From Pseudomonas sp. R76 (GTDB lineage: Bacteria; Pseudomonadota; Gammaproteobacteria; Pseudomonadales; Pseudomonadaceae): a DNA stretch of 64,000 nucleotides. Under the pieces are notes generated by a model that was not told where the DNA came from, searched no databases, and worked only from the letters and a program-made list of their open reading frames with translations. Position numbers and translations under genes: made by a program. Positions 15,601-27,271 of the stretch are shown one piece after another; within the stretch, counting starts at the first letter, position 1; every line of letters begins with the position of its first letter. The stretch spans positions 4,774,001 through 4,838,000 of the forward strand of contig NZ_CP019428.1 in assembly GCF_009834565.1 (NCBI RefSeq). The letters are read 5' to 3'.

Positions 15601-18600
15601 TGTTCACTTTCCGGGTCGGCACTCCAGTCCAGGTACTCAATCGGCGTACTGCCCGGTTTGTGGATGACTTGCAGCATGTCTTCGCCGACGTTCCAGCAGA
15701 ACGACGCACGCAAGGCTTCATGGCGGGCGATGACTGCCTGCCAGGCCTGGGCAAAACGCTCGGGGTCCAGCGCGCTGTTGATGCGGTAGCGGTCCTGCAT
15801 GTAGTAGAGGCCGGTGCCCGGCTCCAGCAGGGTGTGCAGCAGCAGGCCTTCCTGCATCGGCGTCAGCGGGTAGACGTCCTCGATGGCGCTGGCCGCAATC
15901 GGCAGGCTGTCGAGTTGCGACTGCGTCAGGTGTGCCAGCGGGAAGTCGGACGGCGTGAGGCCGCCGGCATCGTCCTTGAGGCAATGCGCAATCAGGCTGT
16001 GCAGTTCGGCGAGATAGGCATCGGCCAGCTCGCGGATGGTCTGCTGATCGTGACGCTCGCTGCTGAAGGTCCAGCGCAGCACCAGTTCGCCGCCGTACAC
16101 CTGGCTGTCGACGCTCAAAGCATTGGGCAGCGGTGCATCCGGGTCATGGGCCAGGCCCGCCGACTCATCCAGCGGGTGGAACAGCGCATCGGCGCCGAAG
16201 CTCTGGTCGAACTGGCCAAGGTAGTTGAAGGTGATCTCGGCGCTCGGCAGTGCGGCCATGGTTTGCCGGCCCAGGTCGTCCGCCAGGTAACGCAGCACGC
16301 CATAGCCCAAGCCTTTGTGCGGCACGCCGCGCAGTTGCTCCTTGATCGCCTTGATCGAGTCGCCCTGCCCGGCTTGCGGTGTCAGGCGCAACGGGTAAGC
16401 ACTGGTAAACCAGCCAACGCTGCGGGTCAGGTCGATTTCATCGAACAGCGCTTCACGGCCATGACCTTCCAACTGGATCAACGCCGAGTCGTGGCCACTC
16501 CAGCGGCACAGCACTCGGGCCAACGCGGTCAGCAGCAAGTCGTTGACCTGGGTGCGATAGGCGCTTGGCGCCTGTTGCAGCAACTGGCGCGTGTGCTCGG
16601 CATCCAGGCGTACGCTGACGGTGTCGGCATCACGGTTGCGCAGCGCGCCGTGCGGGCGATCCACCGGCAATTTCACCTGCGGCCCGGCCAACTGGTCTTG
16701 CCACACATTCAACTCTTCACGCAGCGACTCGCTGCTCGCATAGGCCTGCAAGCGCGCCGCCCAATCGCGCAACGCGCTGGTCTTGGCCGGCAGGCTGACC
16801 GACTGCCCGTCGCTCAACTGGCGGTAGACCGTTTGCAAATCCTCAAGCAGTACGCGCCACGACACGCCATCCACCACCAGGTGATGAATCGCGATCAGCA
16901 GGCGTTGCTGGCCTTGCGGGCCGTCCACCAGCAAGGCGCGCAGCAGCGGGCCGTGTGCGAGGTCGAGGCTGCGTTGGGTGTCGGTGAACAGCGCGGTGCA
17001 GTCCTGCATATCGCGCACCTGCGCCTGCATCAGCACACCGCCTTGGGGCACGGCCAAATGCTCGGCATGCCATTGCGCATCGCGCGGGGTGAAGCTCAGG
17101 CGTAGCTCGTCGTGGTGCTCCAGCACGGCCAGCAGTGCTTGCTCCAGGCGATGCGGGTCGAGCAGTTGCAGCGGTTTGAGCAGCAACGCCTGGTTCCAGT
17201 GTTGGCGATTCGGAATATCCGTATCGAAGAACCAATGCTGGATCGGCGTCAGCCCCGAGCTGCCCGTCAGCACGCCTTGCTCGGCGATGACCTGCTCGGT
17301 ACGCGTGGCCACGGCGGCCAGGGTTTGCACGGTCTGGTGCTGGAACAGGTCGCGCGGGCTGAAGTGGATCCCCGCCTGGCGCGCACGGCTGACCACCTGG
17401 ATCGACAGGATCGAGTCGCCGCCCAGCTCAAAGAAGTTATCGTCCAGGCCGACTTGCTGCACGTTCAACACCGCGCACCAGATCGCGGCCAGGGTGTGCT
17501 CCAGCTCGTTGCGCGGCGCCACATACTGTTGGCGATTGGCCTCGGGGTCGGGCTGCGGCAAGGCACGGCGGTCGAGTTTGCCGTTGGCGGTCAGCGGCAT
17601 GCTGTCCAGCACGATCAGGTGCGCGGGCACCATGTAGTCCGGCAGTTGCGCCTTGAGGTGCGCCTTCAGCGCTTCGTTCAGGGTGCCGTGGTCGGCGTCG
17701 CTGACCAGGTAGGCCACCAACTGTTTGCCACTTGGCGAATCCAGCGCCAGCACCACCGCCTCACGCACCGCCTGGTGCTCCAGCAGGCGGGTTTCGATTT
17801 CACCCAGCTCAATGCGGAAACCGCGAATCTTCACTTGATGGTCGATACGCCCCAGGTACTCCACCAGGCCATCGGCGCGTTGGCGCACCAGGTCGCCGGT
17901 GCGGTACAAACGCCCGCCATCGGCGGCAAACGGGTCGGCGACAAAGCGCTCTGCGGTCATGCCCGGCCGTTCGTGGTAACCCAGGGCCAGACCAGCGCCA
18001 CCGACATACAACTCGCCAGTCGCGCCTTGGGGCACCAGCGCCAGGTCGGCGTCGAGAATGTAGGCCACGCGGGCGCCGATAATGTGGCCGATCGGCACGC
18101 TGGCGGCGCCCTCTTCCAGTTGCTGCGGCGCCAGGCTGGCCAGCGGCATGACCACGGTTTCGGTCGGGCCATAGGCGTTGAAAAACACCTCGGGCTGGAA
18201 CGCGGCGCGGATACGCTGCAAGTGCTCGCCGGTCAGCGCCTCACCACCGGTGATGCACATGCGCACCGGCAAGGTCTGCTGCTGGGTCGCCAGCCACTGC
18301 GCCAACTGGCTGCCGTAGCTCGGGGTAAAGCCAAGAATGTTGATGCGATGGGCGCGAATCAGCGCGCAGATTTCTTCGGCATCCCACTGGCCTTGGGCGC
18401 GCAACACCACCTGCGCACCGCTGAGCAGCGGCACCAGCAGGCGTTCGGTGGCGGCGTCGAAGTTGATCGAATAAAAGTGCAGTTCACAGTCGTCCGCGCG
18501 CATGCCAAAGCGCTCGATCACGGCCTGGCAATGCATGGCGATTTCACCGTGGGACACCACCACGCCTTTGGGCTTGCCGGTGGAGCCGGAGGTGTAGATC

Positions 18601-21600
18601 AAGTACGCCTGGTGCTGCGGCAGGCTGATAAAGGGCAACGCGTCGGCCGGGTAATTGGCGAGCACCGGCAGGTCATCTTCCAGGCACCAGCAGGCCACCG
18701 TCGCCGGCAATTCGCCGAGGGCTTCAAACATCGCCGCATCGCTGAGCAGCAGGCCGATGCCGCTGTCTTCGATCATGTAGTGCAAGCGGTCCAGTGGGTA
18801 TTCCGGGTCCAGCGGCACATAGGCGCCACCGGCTTTAAGGATCGCCAGCAGGCCAACGACCATTTCCAGCGAACGCGGCAGCGCCAGGCCGACGCGCACC
18901 TGCGGGCCGACGCCGCGCTCGCGCAGCATCCAGGCCAGGCGGTTGGCGCGAGTGTCCAGCTCGCGGTAGGTCAGCGTTTCTCCTGCAAATGTCAGCGCCG
19001 GCGCATCGGCACGCTTGCTCGCCTGCTGACTGAACAGCTGATGAATACACTGATCGAGGCGATGCTCGCCCGCTTCCACACCGAGGCTGTCCTGCAACGC
19101 GCGCTGCTCGACGGCGCTCAGCAACGGCAGTTCGCTGAGGCGCTGCTGCGGGTTGGCGATCAATGCTTCCAGCAGATTGCGCCAATGCTCGGCCATGCGC
19201 GCAATGCGCGGTTCATCGAACAGGTCGGTGCTGTAGGTCAGGCAGCAACCCAGGCGGTGGTCGAGGTCGGTGACTTCCAGGTTGAGGTCGAACTTGGTCG
19301 CGCGCGCATCATTGGCCAGGTACTCGACGGTCATGCCGGCCAGTTGGCGGCTCTGCTGGAACTCCCAGCGCTGCACGTTGCACATCACTTGGAACAGCGG
19401 GTTGTACGCCGCGCTGCGCGGGGGTTGCAGGGCTTCCACCAAATGATCGAACGGCAGGTCTTGATGGGACTGGCCTTCGATCACGGTGTGACGCACCTGC
19501 TCGAACAGCTCAGCCACATTCATCTGCCCGGTGAGCTGGCAACGCAGCACCTGGGTGTTGAGGAAGGCGCCGATCAGCCCTTCACTTTCCGGGCGAATCC
19601 GGTTGGCCACCGGCGCGCCGATGCGCAGGTCGGTCTGGCCGCTGTAGCGGTAGAGCAACACCGCCAGGGTCGCGGTCATGGTCATGAACAGGGTCAGGCC
19701 GCGCTCGGCATTGAAGGCGCGCACGCGGGCGGCCAGCTCGTCGCTCAGGTCGAAACGGTACAACTCGCCCTGGTGGCTTTGCACCGGCGGCCGTGGGCGG
19801 TCGCCGGGCAGTTCGAGCAACGGGTGCTCATAGCCAAGCTGCGCGGTCCAGTAGTCCAGTTGGCGCTGGCGCTCACCGGCCTCCAGCCACTGGCGCTGCC
19901 ACACGCTGTAGTCGAGGTATTGCACCGGCAACGGCGCCAGCGGCGAGTCGCGTTCGTCGATAAAGGCTTCGTACAACGCGCTGAGCTCACGGGCGAAGAT
20001 GTCCATCGCCCAGCCTTCGGTGACGATATGGTGCAGGGTCAGCACCAGGTAGTGTTCCTGATCAAAGGCCTTGACCAGGCAAGCGCGCAGCAGTGGCCCG
20101 GTTTCCAGATTGAAAGGCGTGTGCGCCTCATGGTCGGCCAATTGCTGCAGACGCAGTTGACGCTCGGCTTCATTCAGCGCCGAAAAATCCTGCCAGTCCA
20201 TGCGCAGGCCGGTTTGCTTGGCGACCTTTTGCCGGGCCACGCCGTCGATGCTCGGGAAGGTGGTGCGCAGGGTTTCGTGGCGCATGATCAAGGCTTGCAA
20301 CGCCGCCTCGAAACGCCCCACATCCAGCACGCCACGCAGGCGCGCCATACCGCCGACGTTGTAGGCCGGGCTGTCCGGTTCCATCTGCCAGAGGAACCAC
20401 ATGCGCTGCTGCGAATAGGACAGCGGCACCGGCGCGCTGCGGTCGACCCTGGCGATGGCGGTTTGCTGGTTGCGCTGGCCGGAGGCCTGGATCAGCCCGA
20501 CTTGCTCGGCAAACGCACCCAGCTCGCTGGCTTCGAACAAGGTGCGCAGCGGCAGCTCGACGTCACAGGCCTGGCGGGTGCGCGAGATGATTTGCGTGGC
20601 CAGCAACGAGTGGCCGCCGAGGGCGAAAAAGTCGTCGCCCAGGCCAATGCGTGGCAGGCCGAGGACCTCGCGCCAGATCGCCGCTATCTGCTGCTGCAAC
20701 GGCGTTTCGGGCTCGATGTGTTCACGGGTTTGCCACACCGGCTCCGGCAGCGCGCGCCTGTCGAGCTTGCCGCTGGGGCTCAGGGGCATGGCGTCCAGGC
20801 GCATCAGTTGCGCGGGCACCATGTACTCCGGCAGCTCGGCAGCCAGGGCGGATTTTACCTGCTGTTCGAAAAGCTCGGTGCTGGCGGTGTAGTAGCCGAT
20901 CAACTGCTGATCACGCACCAGCACCACGGCTTGGGCGATGCCGTCCATGGCCAGCATGCGGGCTTCGATTTCTTCTGGCTCGACACGGAAGCCGCGCAGT
21001 TTGACCTGCTGATCGAGGCGGCCGAGGTATTCGAGCACACCGTCAGCACTCCAGCGCACGCGGTCGCCGGTGCGATACAGACGTGCGCCCGCCTCGCCCA
21101 GCGGGTCGGCGACGAAGCGCTCGGCGGTCAGCCCGGCACGGCCGAGGTAACCGCGCGCCAGGCCGATGCCGCCAATGCACAGTTCGCCCGGCACACCGGC
21201 CGGCAGTGGGTTGAGGTGTTCGTCCAGCACACGGCAAATCACATTGCCCAGCGGGCGGCCAATCGGCGAACGCTCGCCGTCCTCAGCCTTGCAGTGCCAG
21301 TGGGTGACGTTGATTGCAGTTTCGGTCGGGCCATAACGGTTGTGCAATTGCACCGCCGGCAGTTGCGCCAATACGCGGTTACGCAGCTCGGCCGGCAAGG
21401 CTTCGCCACCGGAGAACAGCCGACGCAGGCTGGTGCATTCGGCCACCAACGGCTCATCGATAAACAGCTGCAACAGCGGCGGCACAAAGTGCAGCGTGGT
21501 CACGCCGTGTTCCTGCACCAACTGCGCGATGCGGTGCGGGTCGCGGTGCTCGCTGGGGCCCGCCAGTACCAGGCGGCAACCAGTGATCAAGGGCCAGAAG

Positions 21601-24600
21601 CACTCCCACACCGACACGTCGAAACTGATCGGCGCCTTTTGCATCAGCACATCGGTGTGGTTGAGTTGATAGGTGGCTTGCATCCACTGCAAGCGCTCAG
21701 CCAACGCCGCGTGGGTAGTGCCGACGCCCTTGGGCTGGCCGGTGGAACCGGAGGTGTAAATCACGTAGGCGAGGTTGTCGCCGTGCAAATGCAAGCCCGG
21801 TGCCTGGGTCGGCCAGCTGTCGAGGTGCAGGCTGTCCATGGCGATCACGCACACGCCTTCGGGCGCCGGTAACAGTTCCAGCAGCGCGGTCTGAGTCAGC
21901 AGCAGGTGCACGCCGCTGTCCTGGAGCATGTAGGCCAGGCGGTCGGCGGGGTAATCCGGGTCCAACGGCACATAGGCGCCACCGGCCTTGATGATTGCGA
22001 GCAAGCCGATCAACAGTTGCGGCGAGCGCTCGGCGGCGATGGCCACGCACACGTCCGGGCCGACGCCCTTGTCGCGCAGGTAATGGGCCAGGCGGTTGGC
22101 CTGGGTGTGCAACTGGGCGAAGCTCAGGCTGCCGCCCTGCCAGACCAGCGCGGTGTCTTCCGAGGCGTGGTGGCTGAGCAGTTCGGGCAACCACTGCCGG
22201 GCTGGCGCGCACGGCGCTTCACTCCACGGCTGCTGCTCGTCGGCTTGCATCAGCTTGAGGTCGCCGATGGCCTGTTGCGGTTGCTCGCACACGGCGTGCA
22301 GCAGGCTGATGTAGTGTTCGGCCAGGCGTTGAATCGTGGCGCTGTCGAACACTTCGTCGGCGTAGTCGAACGCCAGGCTCAGGCGCCCGTTGCGGTCTTC
22401 TTCGCTGTGCAGTTGCAGGTCGAACTTGGCTTCGCGGCTGTGCCACGGCAGTTCATCGGCGAGCATCCCCGGCAAGCGGCGCAAGGCACCTAAATCGCGC
22501 TGCTGGTGGTTGAACATGACCTGGAACAGGCCTTGCTCGCGGGCGTGCGGGAAAGCTTCGAGCAATTGTTCGAACGGCAAGTCCTGATGGGCCTGGGCGC
22601 CCAACGCGGTCTGGCGGGTGGCGGCCAGCAGTTGGTTGAATGGCAGGCGGCCGTCCAACTCGGCGCGCAGCACCAGGGTGTTGATGAAGAAGCCGATCAG
22701 GCCTTGGGTTTCCTGGCGCGGGCGGTTGGCATTTGGCACGCCGATGCGGATATCGCGCTGGCCGCTGTAGCGGTAGAGCAGGCTTTGGAACGCCGCGAGC
22801 AGCAGCATGAACGGTGTGGATTCATTCGCCTGCGCAGTCTGGCGAATCGCTGCGCTGAAGCCTGCATCCAGGCGCACGCTATGGCGCGAGGCGCTGTTGC
22901 GTTGCTGGGCCGAGCGCGGGTGGTCGGTGGCCAGGCTCAGGGTCGGATGTTCCTCGCCCAACTGTGCTTTCCAGTACGCCAGTTGCCGCTGGCCTTCGCC
23001 TTCGGCCAGCCATTGGCGCTGCCAGCTGCCGTAGTCGGCGTATTGCAACGCCAGTGGCGGCAGCGCCAATGTTTGGCCCTGGCTCGCGGCGGCGTACAGG
23101 CGCGAGAATTCGTCAATAAGGATATTCAGCGACCAACCGTCGGCGATGATGTGGTGCAGCGTCACCAGCAACTGGTGCTCTTCATCGCCAAGGCGCACCA
23201 GGGTCACCCACAGCAGCGGGCCTTTTTCCAGGTCGAACTGGGTGCGCGCTTCGTCCTCGCGGATCTGTTGCGCGCGCACTTCACGCTCGGCGGCAGGCAG
23301 GTCGCTGAGGTCGATGACTTGCAGGTCGAATTCAACGTTGGCGTCCACACGCTGGAAGGCCTGGCCGTCGCGCTCGTAGAAGCGGGTGCGCAGGGCTTCG
23401 TGACGCTGGATCAGTTGCTGGAAGCTGGCGCGCACCGCGTCTTCGTCCAGCTCGCCGCGCAAGCGCAGGGCGCCGGGGATGGTGTAGGCGCTGCTGTGCG
23501 GGTCCAACTGCCAGGTGATCCACAGGCGGTTTTGCGCCAGCGATTGCGGCAGGTCGTCCTGGCGCGACAGTGCGTGGATCGCGCCCTGAGCGACGCCGCC
23601 GTCTTGCTGCAATTGCGCGACGTTGGCGGCAAAAGTCGCCAGCGTCGGCGCCTCGAACAGCATGCGCAGGTTCAGCTCCAGGCCCAGGGTTTCGCGCAGG
23701 CGCGCCACCACTTGGGTGGCGGTGATGGAGTTACCGCCAAGCAGGAAAAAGTGGTCATCGGCGGCGACGGTTGCGACCTGCAGCTGCTCGCACCAGATCG
23801 CCGCGATCTGGCTTTGCAGTTCCGATTCCAACCCCACATCGTTCGTGTGCGTTTGCAGATCGGGGAACTGCGCATAGCTGTCGAGGCTGCCGTCGGCGTG
23901 GCGAAGGCCGCAAGCGGCGCGCTGCACCTTGCCGCTGGAGGTCTTCGGCAAGGCGCCGGGGTTGAGCAATACCACCACGCTCGGCGCTTGCTGATACGCC
24001 TCGGCCACGGCCTGGCGGATGGCTTTGATCAGCGCTTCGGGCGGCAGGATTTTCTGCACGCTGCGGCTGATTTCGGCGGCAATGCCGATACCTTCCAGGC
24101 CCTGGTCATTCACCGCAAAGGCGGCGACGCGGCCCTTGCGCACCACTTCCACTTCGCGCTCGACAGTCTGCTCGATGTCCTGGGGATACAGGTTATGGCC
24201 GCGCACGATCAGCAGGTCTTTCAAGCGGCCGGTGATGTACACCTCGCCGTCTCGGATAAAACCCAGGTCGCCGGTGCGCAGCCAGGTGCGGCCGGCGTGT
24301 TGTACGAAGGTTTTGGCGGTGGCTTCGGGGTTGCGCCAGTAGCCGTGGGCGATGCTCGGGCCGCTGGCCCACAGTTCGCCGACGCGGTTATCCGCCAGCT
24401 CGCTGAGCGTGTGCGGATCAGCGATCAACACGGCGTGTTCCGGCTGGCGGGTGCCGCAGCTCATGATCGCACTGCCCTGCCCCGGCTCGGCGCGGTTGGC
24501 GGCCAGCGCTTGTTCATCCACACGCAGGGCCGGGATGCCTTGGCCACGGGTGCCGCCGGCGACAAACAGGGTCGCCTCGGCCAGACCGTAAGAGGCGAAG

Positions 24601-25556
24601 AAATTATTCGAGGTAAAACCGCAGGCCGCGAACTTCTTGGCGAAGCGTTCCAGGGTGTCGAGGCGGATCGGCTCGGAGCCCGAATAGGCCACGCGCCAGG
24701 TGCTCAAGTCCAGGCGCTCCAGGGCCGATTCGCTGACCCGCTCGCTGCACAGGCGGTAGGCGAAATCCGGGCCGCCGCTGATGGTGCCGCCGTATTCGCT
24801 GATCGCTTCGAGCCAGCGCAACGGCCGACCGAGGAAGTACGCCGGCGACATCAACACACACGGCACACCGCTGAAAATCGGCTGCAGCAGGCCGCCGATC
24901 AAGCCCATGTCGTGGTACAGCGGCAGCCAGCTGACGATCACGTCATCCGGGTTCAAGTCGATGCCAAAACCACGACGGATCAGCACTTCGTTGGCCACCA
25001 GGTTGCCGTGGCTGACTTGCACGCCTTTGGGCAAGGCGGTGGAGCCAGAGGTGTATTGCAGGAAGGCGATGTCGTCGGCGTGCAGTTTGGGCTCGACCCA
25101 ACTGTCTGCGAGCTGCGCATCGAGGGTATCGACGCTCAGCACCGGCGGCGCGTTGTCGATTTGTGCCAGGCCGTCGGCGAGGCTGGCGATGCTCAGCAGC
25201 AGGCGCGGTTCGGCATCGGCAATGATCGACAGCAGGCGCTCCTGATGATGCCGGCGCGTGGATTCGGGTGGATACGCCGGCACTGCGATGATCCCGGCGT
25301 ACAGGCAACCAAAGAACGCCGCGACGTAGTCCGGGCCGCTGGGGAACAACAGCACCGCACGCTCGCCCAGCGCCGCATTGGCCTGCAAGGCGGCGGCGAT
25401 GGTGCGGGCGCGCTGGTCGAGGTCACGGTAGCTGAGCACAACGTTGTGCTCGGCGGAATCGGCGAGGAAGCGCAGCGCCACTTGGTCCGGCGTCTGCGCG
25501 GCACGACGTTGAAGGGACTGGACCAGAGTGCGGGGAAGTTCGAAGGCGTCCATCAT
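12660..25556 (-). CDS. pvdL: Pyoverdine chromophore non-ribosomal peptide synthetase PvdL
   Basis: A 4298-residue NRPS starting pyoverdine assembly. Domain order by residue: fatty acyl-AMP ligase (1-580), carrier 1 (Ser610 in LLGGNS), C1 (655-1090, HHIIADG), A1 (1115-1600), carrier 2 (Ser1650), C2 (1705-2150, HHIVTEG), A2 (2170-2665), carrier 3 (Ser2715), epimerase (2770-3200, HHLVVDG), C3 (3225-3660, HHILIDA), A3 (3690-4185), carrier 4 (Ser4236). No thioesterase. This AL-T-C-A-T-C-A-T-E-C-A-T order is that of PvdL, which builds acyl-L-Glu-D-Tyr-L-Dab, the chromophore precursor; substrate choice is taken from the family, not derived here. The acyl ligase lacks the CoA-forming step and loads a fatty acid removed later in the periplasm. 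The start at 25556 has AGGA seven bases upstream. It lies 51 bp behind pvdG and is likely co-transcribed. Confidence 0.97.
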   Translation of the reverse strand: MMDAFELPRTLVQSLQRRAAQTPDQVALRFLADSAEHNVVLSYRDLDQRARTIAAALQANAALGERAVLLFPSGPDYVAAFFGCLYAGIIAVPAYPPESTRRHHQERLLSIIADAEPRLLLSIASLADGLAQIDNAPPVLSVDTLDAQLADSWVEPKLHADDIAFLQYTSGSTALPKGVQVSHGNLVANEVLIRRGFGIDLNPDDVIVSWLPLYHDMGLIGGLLQPIFSGVPCVLMSPAYFLGRPLRWLEAISEYGGTISGGPDFAYRLCSERVSESALERLDLSTWRVAYSGSEPIRLDTLERFAKKFAACGFTSNNFFASYGLAEATLFVAGGTRGQGIPALRVDEQALAANRAEPGQGSAIMSCGTRQPEHAVLIADPHTLSELADNRVGELWASGPSIAHGYWRNPEATAKTFVQHAGRTWLRTGDLGFIRDGEVYITGRLKDLLIVRGHNLYPQDIEQTVEREVEVVRKGRVAAFAVNDQGLEGIGIAAEISRSVQKILPPEALIKAIRQAVAEAYQQAPSVVVLLNPGALPKTSSGKVQRAACGLRHADGSLDSYAQFPDLQTHTNDVGLESELQSQIAAIWCEQLQVATVAADDHFFLLGGNSITATQVVARLRETLGLELNLRMLFEAPTLATFAANVAQLQQDGGVAQGAIHALSRQDDLPQSLAQNRLWITWQLDPHSSAYTIPGALRLRGELDEDAVRASFQQLIQRHEALRTRFYERDGQAFQRVDANVEFDLQVIDLSDLPAAEREVRAQQIREDEARTQFDLEKGPLLWVTLVRLGDEEHQLLVTLHHIIADGWSLNILIDEFSRLYAAASQGQTLALPPLALQYADYGSWQRQWLAEGEGQRQLAYWKAQLGEEHPTLSLATDHPRSAQQRNSASRHSVRLDAGFSAAIRQTAQANESTPFMLLLAAFQSLLYRYSGQRDIRIGVPNANRPRQETQGLIGFFINTLVLRAELDGRLPFNQLLAATRQTALGAQAHQDLPFEQLLEAFPHAREQGLFQVMFNHQQRDLGALRRLPGMLADELPWHSREAKFDLQLHSEEDRNGRLSLAFDYADEVFDSATIQRLAEHYISLLHAVCEQPQQAIGDLKLMQADEQQPWSEAPCAPARQWLPELLSHHASEDTALVWQGGSLSFAQLHTQANRLAHYLRDKGVGPDVCVAIAAERSPQLLIGLLAIIKAGGAYVPLDPDYPADRLAYMLQDSGVHLLLTQTALLELLPAPEGVCVIAMDSLHLDSWPTQAPGLHLHGDNLAYVIYTSGSTGQPKGVGTTHAALAERLQWMQATYQLNHTDVLMQKAPISFDVSVWECFWPLITGCRLVLAGPSEHRDPHRIAQLVQEHGVTTLHFVPPLLQLFIDEPLVAECTSLRRLFSGGEALPAELRNRVLAQLPAVQLHNRYGPTETAINVTHWHCKAEDGERSPIGRPLGNVICRVLDEHLNPLPAGVPGELCIGGIGLARGYLGRAGLTAERFVADPLGEAGARLYRTGDRVRWSADGVLEYLGRLDQQVKLRGFRVEPEEIEARMLAMDGIAQAVVLVRDQQLIGYYTASTELFEQQVKSALAAELPEYMVPAQLMRLDAMPLSPSGKLDRRALPEPVWQTREHIEPETPLQQQIAAIWREVLGLPRIGLGDDFFALGGHSLLATQIISRTRQACDVELPLRTLFEASELGAFAEQVGLIQASGQRNQQTAIARVDRSAPVPLSYSQQRMWFLWQMEPDSPAYNVGGMARLRGVLDVGRFEAALQALIMRHETLRTTFPSIDGVARQKVAKQTGLRMDWQDFSALNEAERQLRLQQLADHEAHTPFNLETGPLLRACLVKAFDQEHYLVLTLHHIVTEGWAMDIFARELSALYEAFIDERDSPLAPLPVQYLDYSVWQRQWLEAGERQRQLDYWTAQLGYEHPLLELPGDRPRPPVQSHQGELYRFDLSDELAARVRAFNAERGLTLFMTMTATLAVLLYRYSGQTDLRIGAPVANRIRPESEGLIGAFLNTQVLRCQLTGQMNVAELFEQVRHTVIEGQSHQDLPFDHLVEALQPPRSAAYNPLFQVMCNVQRWEFQQSRQLAGMTVEYLANDARATKFDLNLEVTDLDHRLGCCLTYSTDLFDEPRIARMAEHWRNLLEALIANPQQRLSELPLLSAVEQRALQDSLGVEAGEHRLDQCIHQLFSQQASKRADAPALTFAGETLTYRELDTRANRLAWMLRERGVGPQVRVGLALPRSLEMVVGLLAILKAGGAYVPLDPEYPLDRLHYMIEDSGIGLLLSDAAMFEALGELPATVACWCLEDDLPVLANYPADALPFISLPQHQAYLIYTSGSTGKPKGVVVSHGEIAMHCQAVIERFGMRADDCELHFYSINFDAATERLLVPLLSGAQVVLRAQGQWDAEEICALIRAHRINILGFTPSYGSQLAQWLATQQQTLPVRMCITGGEALTGEHLQRIRAAFQPEVFFNAYGPTETVVMPLASLAPQQLEEGAASVPIGHIIGARVAYILDADLALVPQGATGELYVGGAGLALGYHERPGMTAERFVADPFAADGGRLYRTGDLVRQRADGLVEYLGRIDHQVKIRGFRIELGEIETRLLEHQAVREAVVLALDSPSGKQLVAYLVSDADHGTLNEALKAHLKAQLPDYMVPAHLIVLDSMPLTANGKLDRRALPQPDPEANRQQYVAPRNELEHTLAAIWCAVLNVQQVGLDDNFFELGGDSILSIQVVSRARQAGIHFSPRDLFQHQTVQTLAAVATRTEQVIAEQGVLTGSSGLTPIQHWFFDTDIPNRQHWNQALLLKPLQLLDPHRLEQALLAVLEHHDELRLSFTPRDAQWHAEHLAVPQGGVLMQAQVRDMQDCTALFTDTQRSLDLAHGPLLRALLVDGPQGQQRLLIAIHHLVVDGVSWRVLLEDLQTVYRQLSDGQSVSLPAKTSALRDWAARLQAYASSESLREELNVWQDQLAGPQVKLPVDRPHGALRNRDADTVSVRLDAEHTRQLLQQAPSAYRTQVNDLLLTALARVLCRWSGHDSALIQLEGHGREALFDEIDLTRSVGWFTSAYPLRLTPQAGQGDSIKAIKEQLRGVPHKGLGYGVLRYLADDLGRQTMAALPSAEITFNYLGQFDQSFGADALFHPLDESAGLAHDPDAPLPNALSVDSQVYGGELVLRWTFSSERHDQQTIRELADAYLAELHSLIAHCLKDDAGGLTPSDFPLAHLTQSQLDSLPIAASAIEDVYPLTPMQEGLLLHTLLEPGTGLYYMQDRYRINSALDPERFAQAWQAVIARHEALRASFCWNVGEDMLQVIHKPGSTPIEYLDWSADPESEQEPRLQALLKAEREAGFDLLNQAPFHLRLIRVGEARYWFMMSNHHILIDAWCRSLLMNDFFDIYMALGEGREAQLATPPRYRDYIAWLQRQNLAEARQWWQQNLQGFERTTPIPSDRPFLREHAGHSGGMVVGDCYTRLDARDGAQLRELAQAHQLTVNTFAQAAWALVLRRLSGDRDVLFGVTVAGRPVEMPEMQRTVGLFINSIALRVKFPEDHQRCSVRQWLSSLLDSNMQLREYEYLPLVTIQEHSELPKGQPLFDSLFVFENAPVEVSVLDRAQSLNATSDSGRTHTNFPLTAVCYPGDDLGLHLSYDQRYFDETTVQGMLGEFKRLLLALVQGFHGDMADLPLIGAQEREFLLDGCNQSEHAYPLERSYIELFEAQVAAYPQRIAASCLDQQWSYDELNRRSNGLGHALIAAGVGLDQPVALLAERNLDLLGMIIGSFKAGAGYLPLDPGLPSQRLSRIIDLSRTPLLVCTEACREQAIELLQGTDCQLLVWEEVPSRGENPGVYSGPDNLAYVIYTSGSTGLPKGVMVEQRGMLNNQLSKMPYLDLSPTDVIAQTASQSFDISVWQFLAAPLFGARVDIVPNTIAHDPQGLLAHVQAQGITVLESVPSLIQGMLAQERMSLDGLRWMLPTGEAMPPELAHQWLLRYPQIGLVNAYGPAECSDDVAFFRVDLASTRGTYLPIGTPTDNNRLYVVDGALELVPQGAVGELCVAGTGVGRGYVSDPLRTAPVFVPNPFGAPGERLYRTGDLARRRSDGVLEYVGRIDHQVKIRGYRIELGEIEARLHEQPQVRDAAVGVQEGVNGKHLVGYLVAADASLNPSDRLDRIKQRLRAELPEYMVPLHWLWLDRLPLNANGKLDRKALPALEIGQLHSQDYLAPRNELETTLAAIWAEVLKVERVGVQDNFFELGGHSLLATQIASRVQKTLQRDVPLRAMFECSTVAQLAEYIEGLEANEISTEKVDRLSDLMAELEGL

Positions 25557-25607
25557 GGGGTTCCTGCCTGAAATCGGCTTACGGGAAAATCGAGAATTAG
25601 AGAGCGT

Positions 25608-26360
25608 TCAGCCGGCGACCAGTTGCCGCGCCGCGCCATTGCGCCAGCGGGCCAGGTGCTCATCGGCGTAACGCCGCAGGCAACGCAGCACAGCGCTTTC
25701 GTGCTGCACGAGGAAGAAGTGGTGACCGTCGAACATGTCCAGGGAAAAGCCGCTGGCGGTGTCGGCCTGCCAGTCGAGCAACTGCTCGGCACGCACGCTG
25801 TCTTGTTTGCCGCCGAACACGTGAATCGGCATGCCCAGGGGCTCGCGCTGGCCATAGGTGAAGCTGCCGCAGAGCAGAAAGTCGGCGCGCAGGATCGGCA
25901 GCATCAACTGCATCAACTCAGGGTTGGCCAGGGCTTCTTCGGCGGTGCCCTGCAGCTCGCGCAGGCGGGCGATCAGTTGTGCGTCGGTCTTTTCGATGGC
26001 GTATTCGCTGACATCGCGGCGCGCCGGGCCGGCAGTGCCGGAGGCGAATAACGCCAGCGGTGCGGGCACACCGCGCTCGTGCAGGGCGTGGGCCAATTCG
26101 AATGCCAACAGGCCGCCGAGGCTGTGGCCGAACAAGGCGTAGGGGCCGTTCAGGTCATGGCTGATTTCATCCGCCAGCTGTGCTGCCAAGGCCTTGATGT
26201 CGCGCTGCAACGGCTCATCCATGCGCATGCCGCGCCCCGGCAATTCCAGCGGACACACCTGCAACCAATCCGGCAAAGCCCGACGCCAACGTGCATACAC
26301 CATGGCACTGGCGCCCGAATAGGGCAGGCAAAACAGGCGCAGTCGGGTTGAAGCACTCAT
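25608..26360 (-). CDS. pvdG: Type II thioesterase PvdG
   Basis: A 250-residue alpha/beta hydrolase of the stand-alone thioesterase (TEII) family, which removes wrong acyl or aminoacyl groups from NRPS carrier domains. The nucleophile elbow GHSLGG is at about residue 88, and the catalytic Asp and His lie towards the C-terminus (GGKQDSV; DGHHFFL). The N-terminal [18 protein letters not shown] is typical. The ATG at 26360 was chosen because GGAGG lies nine bases upstream; longer frames lack support. It is the first gene of a pvdG-pvdL unit, as in P. aeruginosa (PA2425-PA2424), and is preceded by a PvdS-type box at 26471-26494. Confidence 0.93.
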   Translation of the reverse strand: MSASTRLRLFCLPYSGASAMVYARWRRALPDWLQVCPLELPGRGMRMDEPLQRDIKALAAQLADEISHDLNGPYALFGHSLGGLLAFELAHALHERGVPAPLALFASGTAGPARRDVSEYAIEKTDAQLIARLRELQGTAEEALANPELMQLMLPILRADFLLCGSFTYGQREPLGMPIHVFGGKQDSVRAEQLLDWQADTASGFSLDMFDGHHFFLVQHESAVLRCLRRYADEHLARWRNGAARQLVAG

Positions 26361-26470
26361 CAAACGAGGCCTCCAAACTGAAACACGCTGTATGCACGAT
26401 ACAAACCCATGTCGTCCTCCTGCGGGCGCTGATCCTTGGCCGTTTGTTAACGGACCTGTCACCCATGAGA

Positions 26471-26494
26471 ACGGACGGTGCGGGCAAATAATTA
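26471..26494 (-). promoter_or_regulatory. PvdS-type iron-starvation box for pvdG-pvdL
   Basis: The minus strand has TAATT, then 16 bases, then CGT, in line with the PvdS promoter pattern. It ends 110 bp before the pvdG start. In the 301-bp gap between pvdG and pvdS this box serves one strand and the Fur-type promoter at 26564 the other. Confidence 0.6.
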
Positions 26495-26563
26495 GTCGCA
26501 GGGGATGTAGGAGAAGTGGTTCACACCTTGTAGGAAGGCATAAGATTAGTTCGCCTTCTCATT

Positions 26564-26592
26564 TGACAATCATTATCATTAAGCATAATTTG
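26564..26592 (+). promoter_or_regulatory. pvdS promoter with Fur box
   Basis: A perfect -35 hexamer TTGACA (26564-26569) overlaps a Fur-like box GACAATCATTATCATTAAG (26566-26584), which matches the 19-bp consensus at 14 positions by eye. A -10 candidate CATAAT (26585) or TAATTT (26587) follows. This fits iron repression of pvdS by Fur. Confidence 0.8.
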
Positions 26593-26661
26593 TTGCCCGA
26601 TGTGTAGGAGGCCTCAGCAAGGACGCCCTCCCCTAACCTCTTTTGCAACAAGGTGATTTCC

Positions 26662-27213
26662 ATGACGGAACAAGTATCCACAGGCAGGTGCGACTCACCC
26701 CTTCTCCAGGCATTCGTCGACAATCGTTTGATTCTGGTGAAGATCGCGGCGCGCATTACCGGCTGCCGCTCGCGTGCCGAAGACGTGGTGCAGGATGCCT
26801 ACTTCCGGCTGCAATCCGCGCCGACGATCACCTCATCGTTCAAGGCCCAATTGAGTTATCTGTTCCAGATCGTGCGTAACCTGGCGATCGATCACTACCG
26901 CAAGCAAGCCCTGGAGCTCAAATATTCCGGGACCGAGGAGGAAGGTTTGAATGTGGTGATTCATGGCGCATCACCGGAAACTTCCCACATCAACTTCAAC
27001 ACCCTGGAAAACATCGCCGACGCCCTGACGGAGCTGCCGCAGCGCACCCGCTACGCGTTCGAGATGTATCGCCTGCACGGCGTGCCACAAAAGGACATCG
27101 CCAAGGAACTCGGCGTGTCGCCGACGTTGGTCAACTTCATGATTCGGGATGCGCTGGTGCATTGCCGCAAGGTGTCGGGCAGCCACAGCGATACGTTTGC
27201 GCGGCGAGTCTGA
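26662..27213 (+). CDS. pvdS: ECF sigma factor PvdS (iron starvation)
   Basis: A 183-residue extracytoplasmic-function sigma factor of the iron-starvation group; P. aeruginosa PvdS has 187. Region 2 is seen in VDNRLILVKIAARITGCRSRAEDVVQDAYFR and in FQIVRNLAIDHYRKQ; region 4 in LPQRTRYAFEMYRLHG...KDIAKELGVSPTLVNFMIRDAL. It directs RNA polymerase to pyoverdine genes through boxes like those found here before pvdH, the mbtH-like gene and pvdG. Its activity in the family is held by the anti-sigma FpvR, which is not in this window. The ATG at 26662 has AAGGTGA upstream. Divergent from pvdG as in P. aeruginosa. Confidence 0.95.
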   Translation: MTEQVSTGRCDSPLLQAFVDNRLILVKIAARITGCRSRAEDVVQDAYFRLQSAPTITSSFKAQLSYLFQIVRNLAIDHYRKQALELKYSGTEEEGLNVVIHGASPETSHINFNTLENIADALTELPQRTRYAFEMYRLHGVPQKDIAKELGVSPTLVNFMIRDALVHCRKVSGSHSDTFARRV

Positions 27214-27226
27214 TTGTGGTGAAAGA

Positions 27227-27260
27227 GCTTGCTGTGGCAAGTGGGCTTGCCACAACAAGC
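27227..27260. repeat. REP-like hairpin between convergent genes
   Basis: GCTTGCTGTGGCAAG faces CTTGCCACAACAAGC around a four-base loop, giving a strong stem 14 bp after the pvdS stop. It can end transcripts from both pvdS and the convergent solute-binding protein gene, although no long T run follows. Confidence 0.6.
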
Positions 27261-27271
27261 CTGATCAGCGG

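Noticed and set aside
13476..25571. Very long plus-strand open frames (1209, 1586 and 1021 codons) opposite pvdL
   Set aside because: They mirror the codon periodicity of pvdL in a GC-rich genome, have no domain similarity and no ribosome sites.
25557..25607. Possible separate PvdS box directly before pvdL
   Set aside because: The only TAATT...CGT near the pvdG end has an 11-base spacer, not 16-17, so [15 protein letters not shown] with pvdG is preferred.
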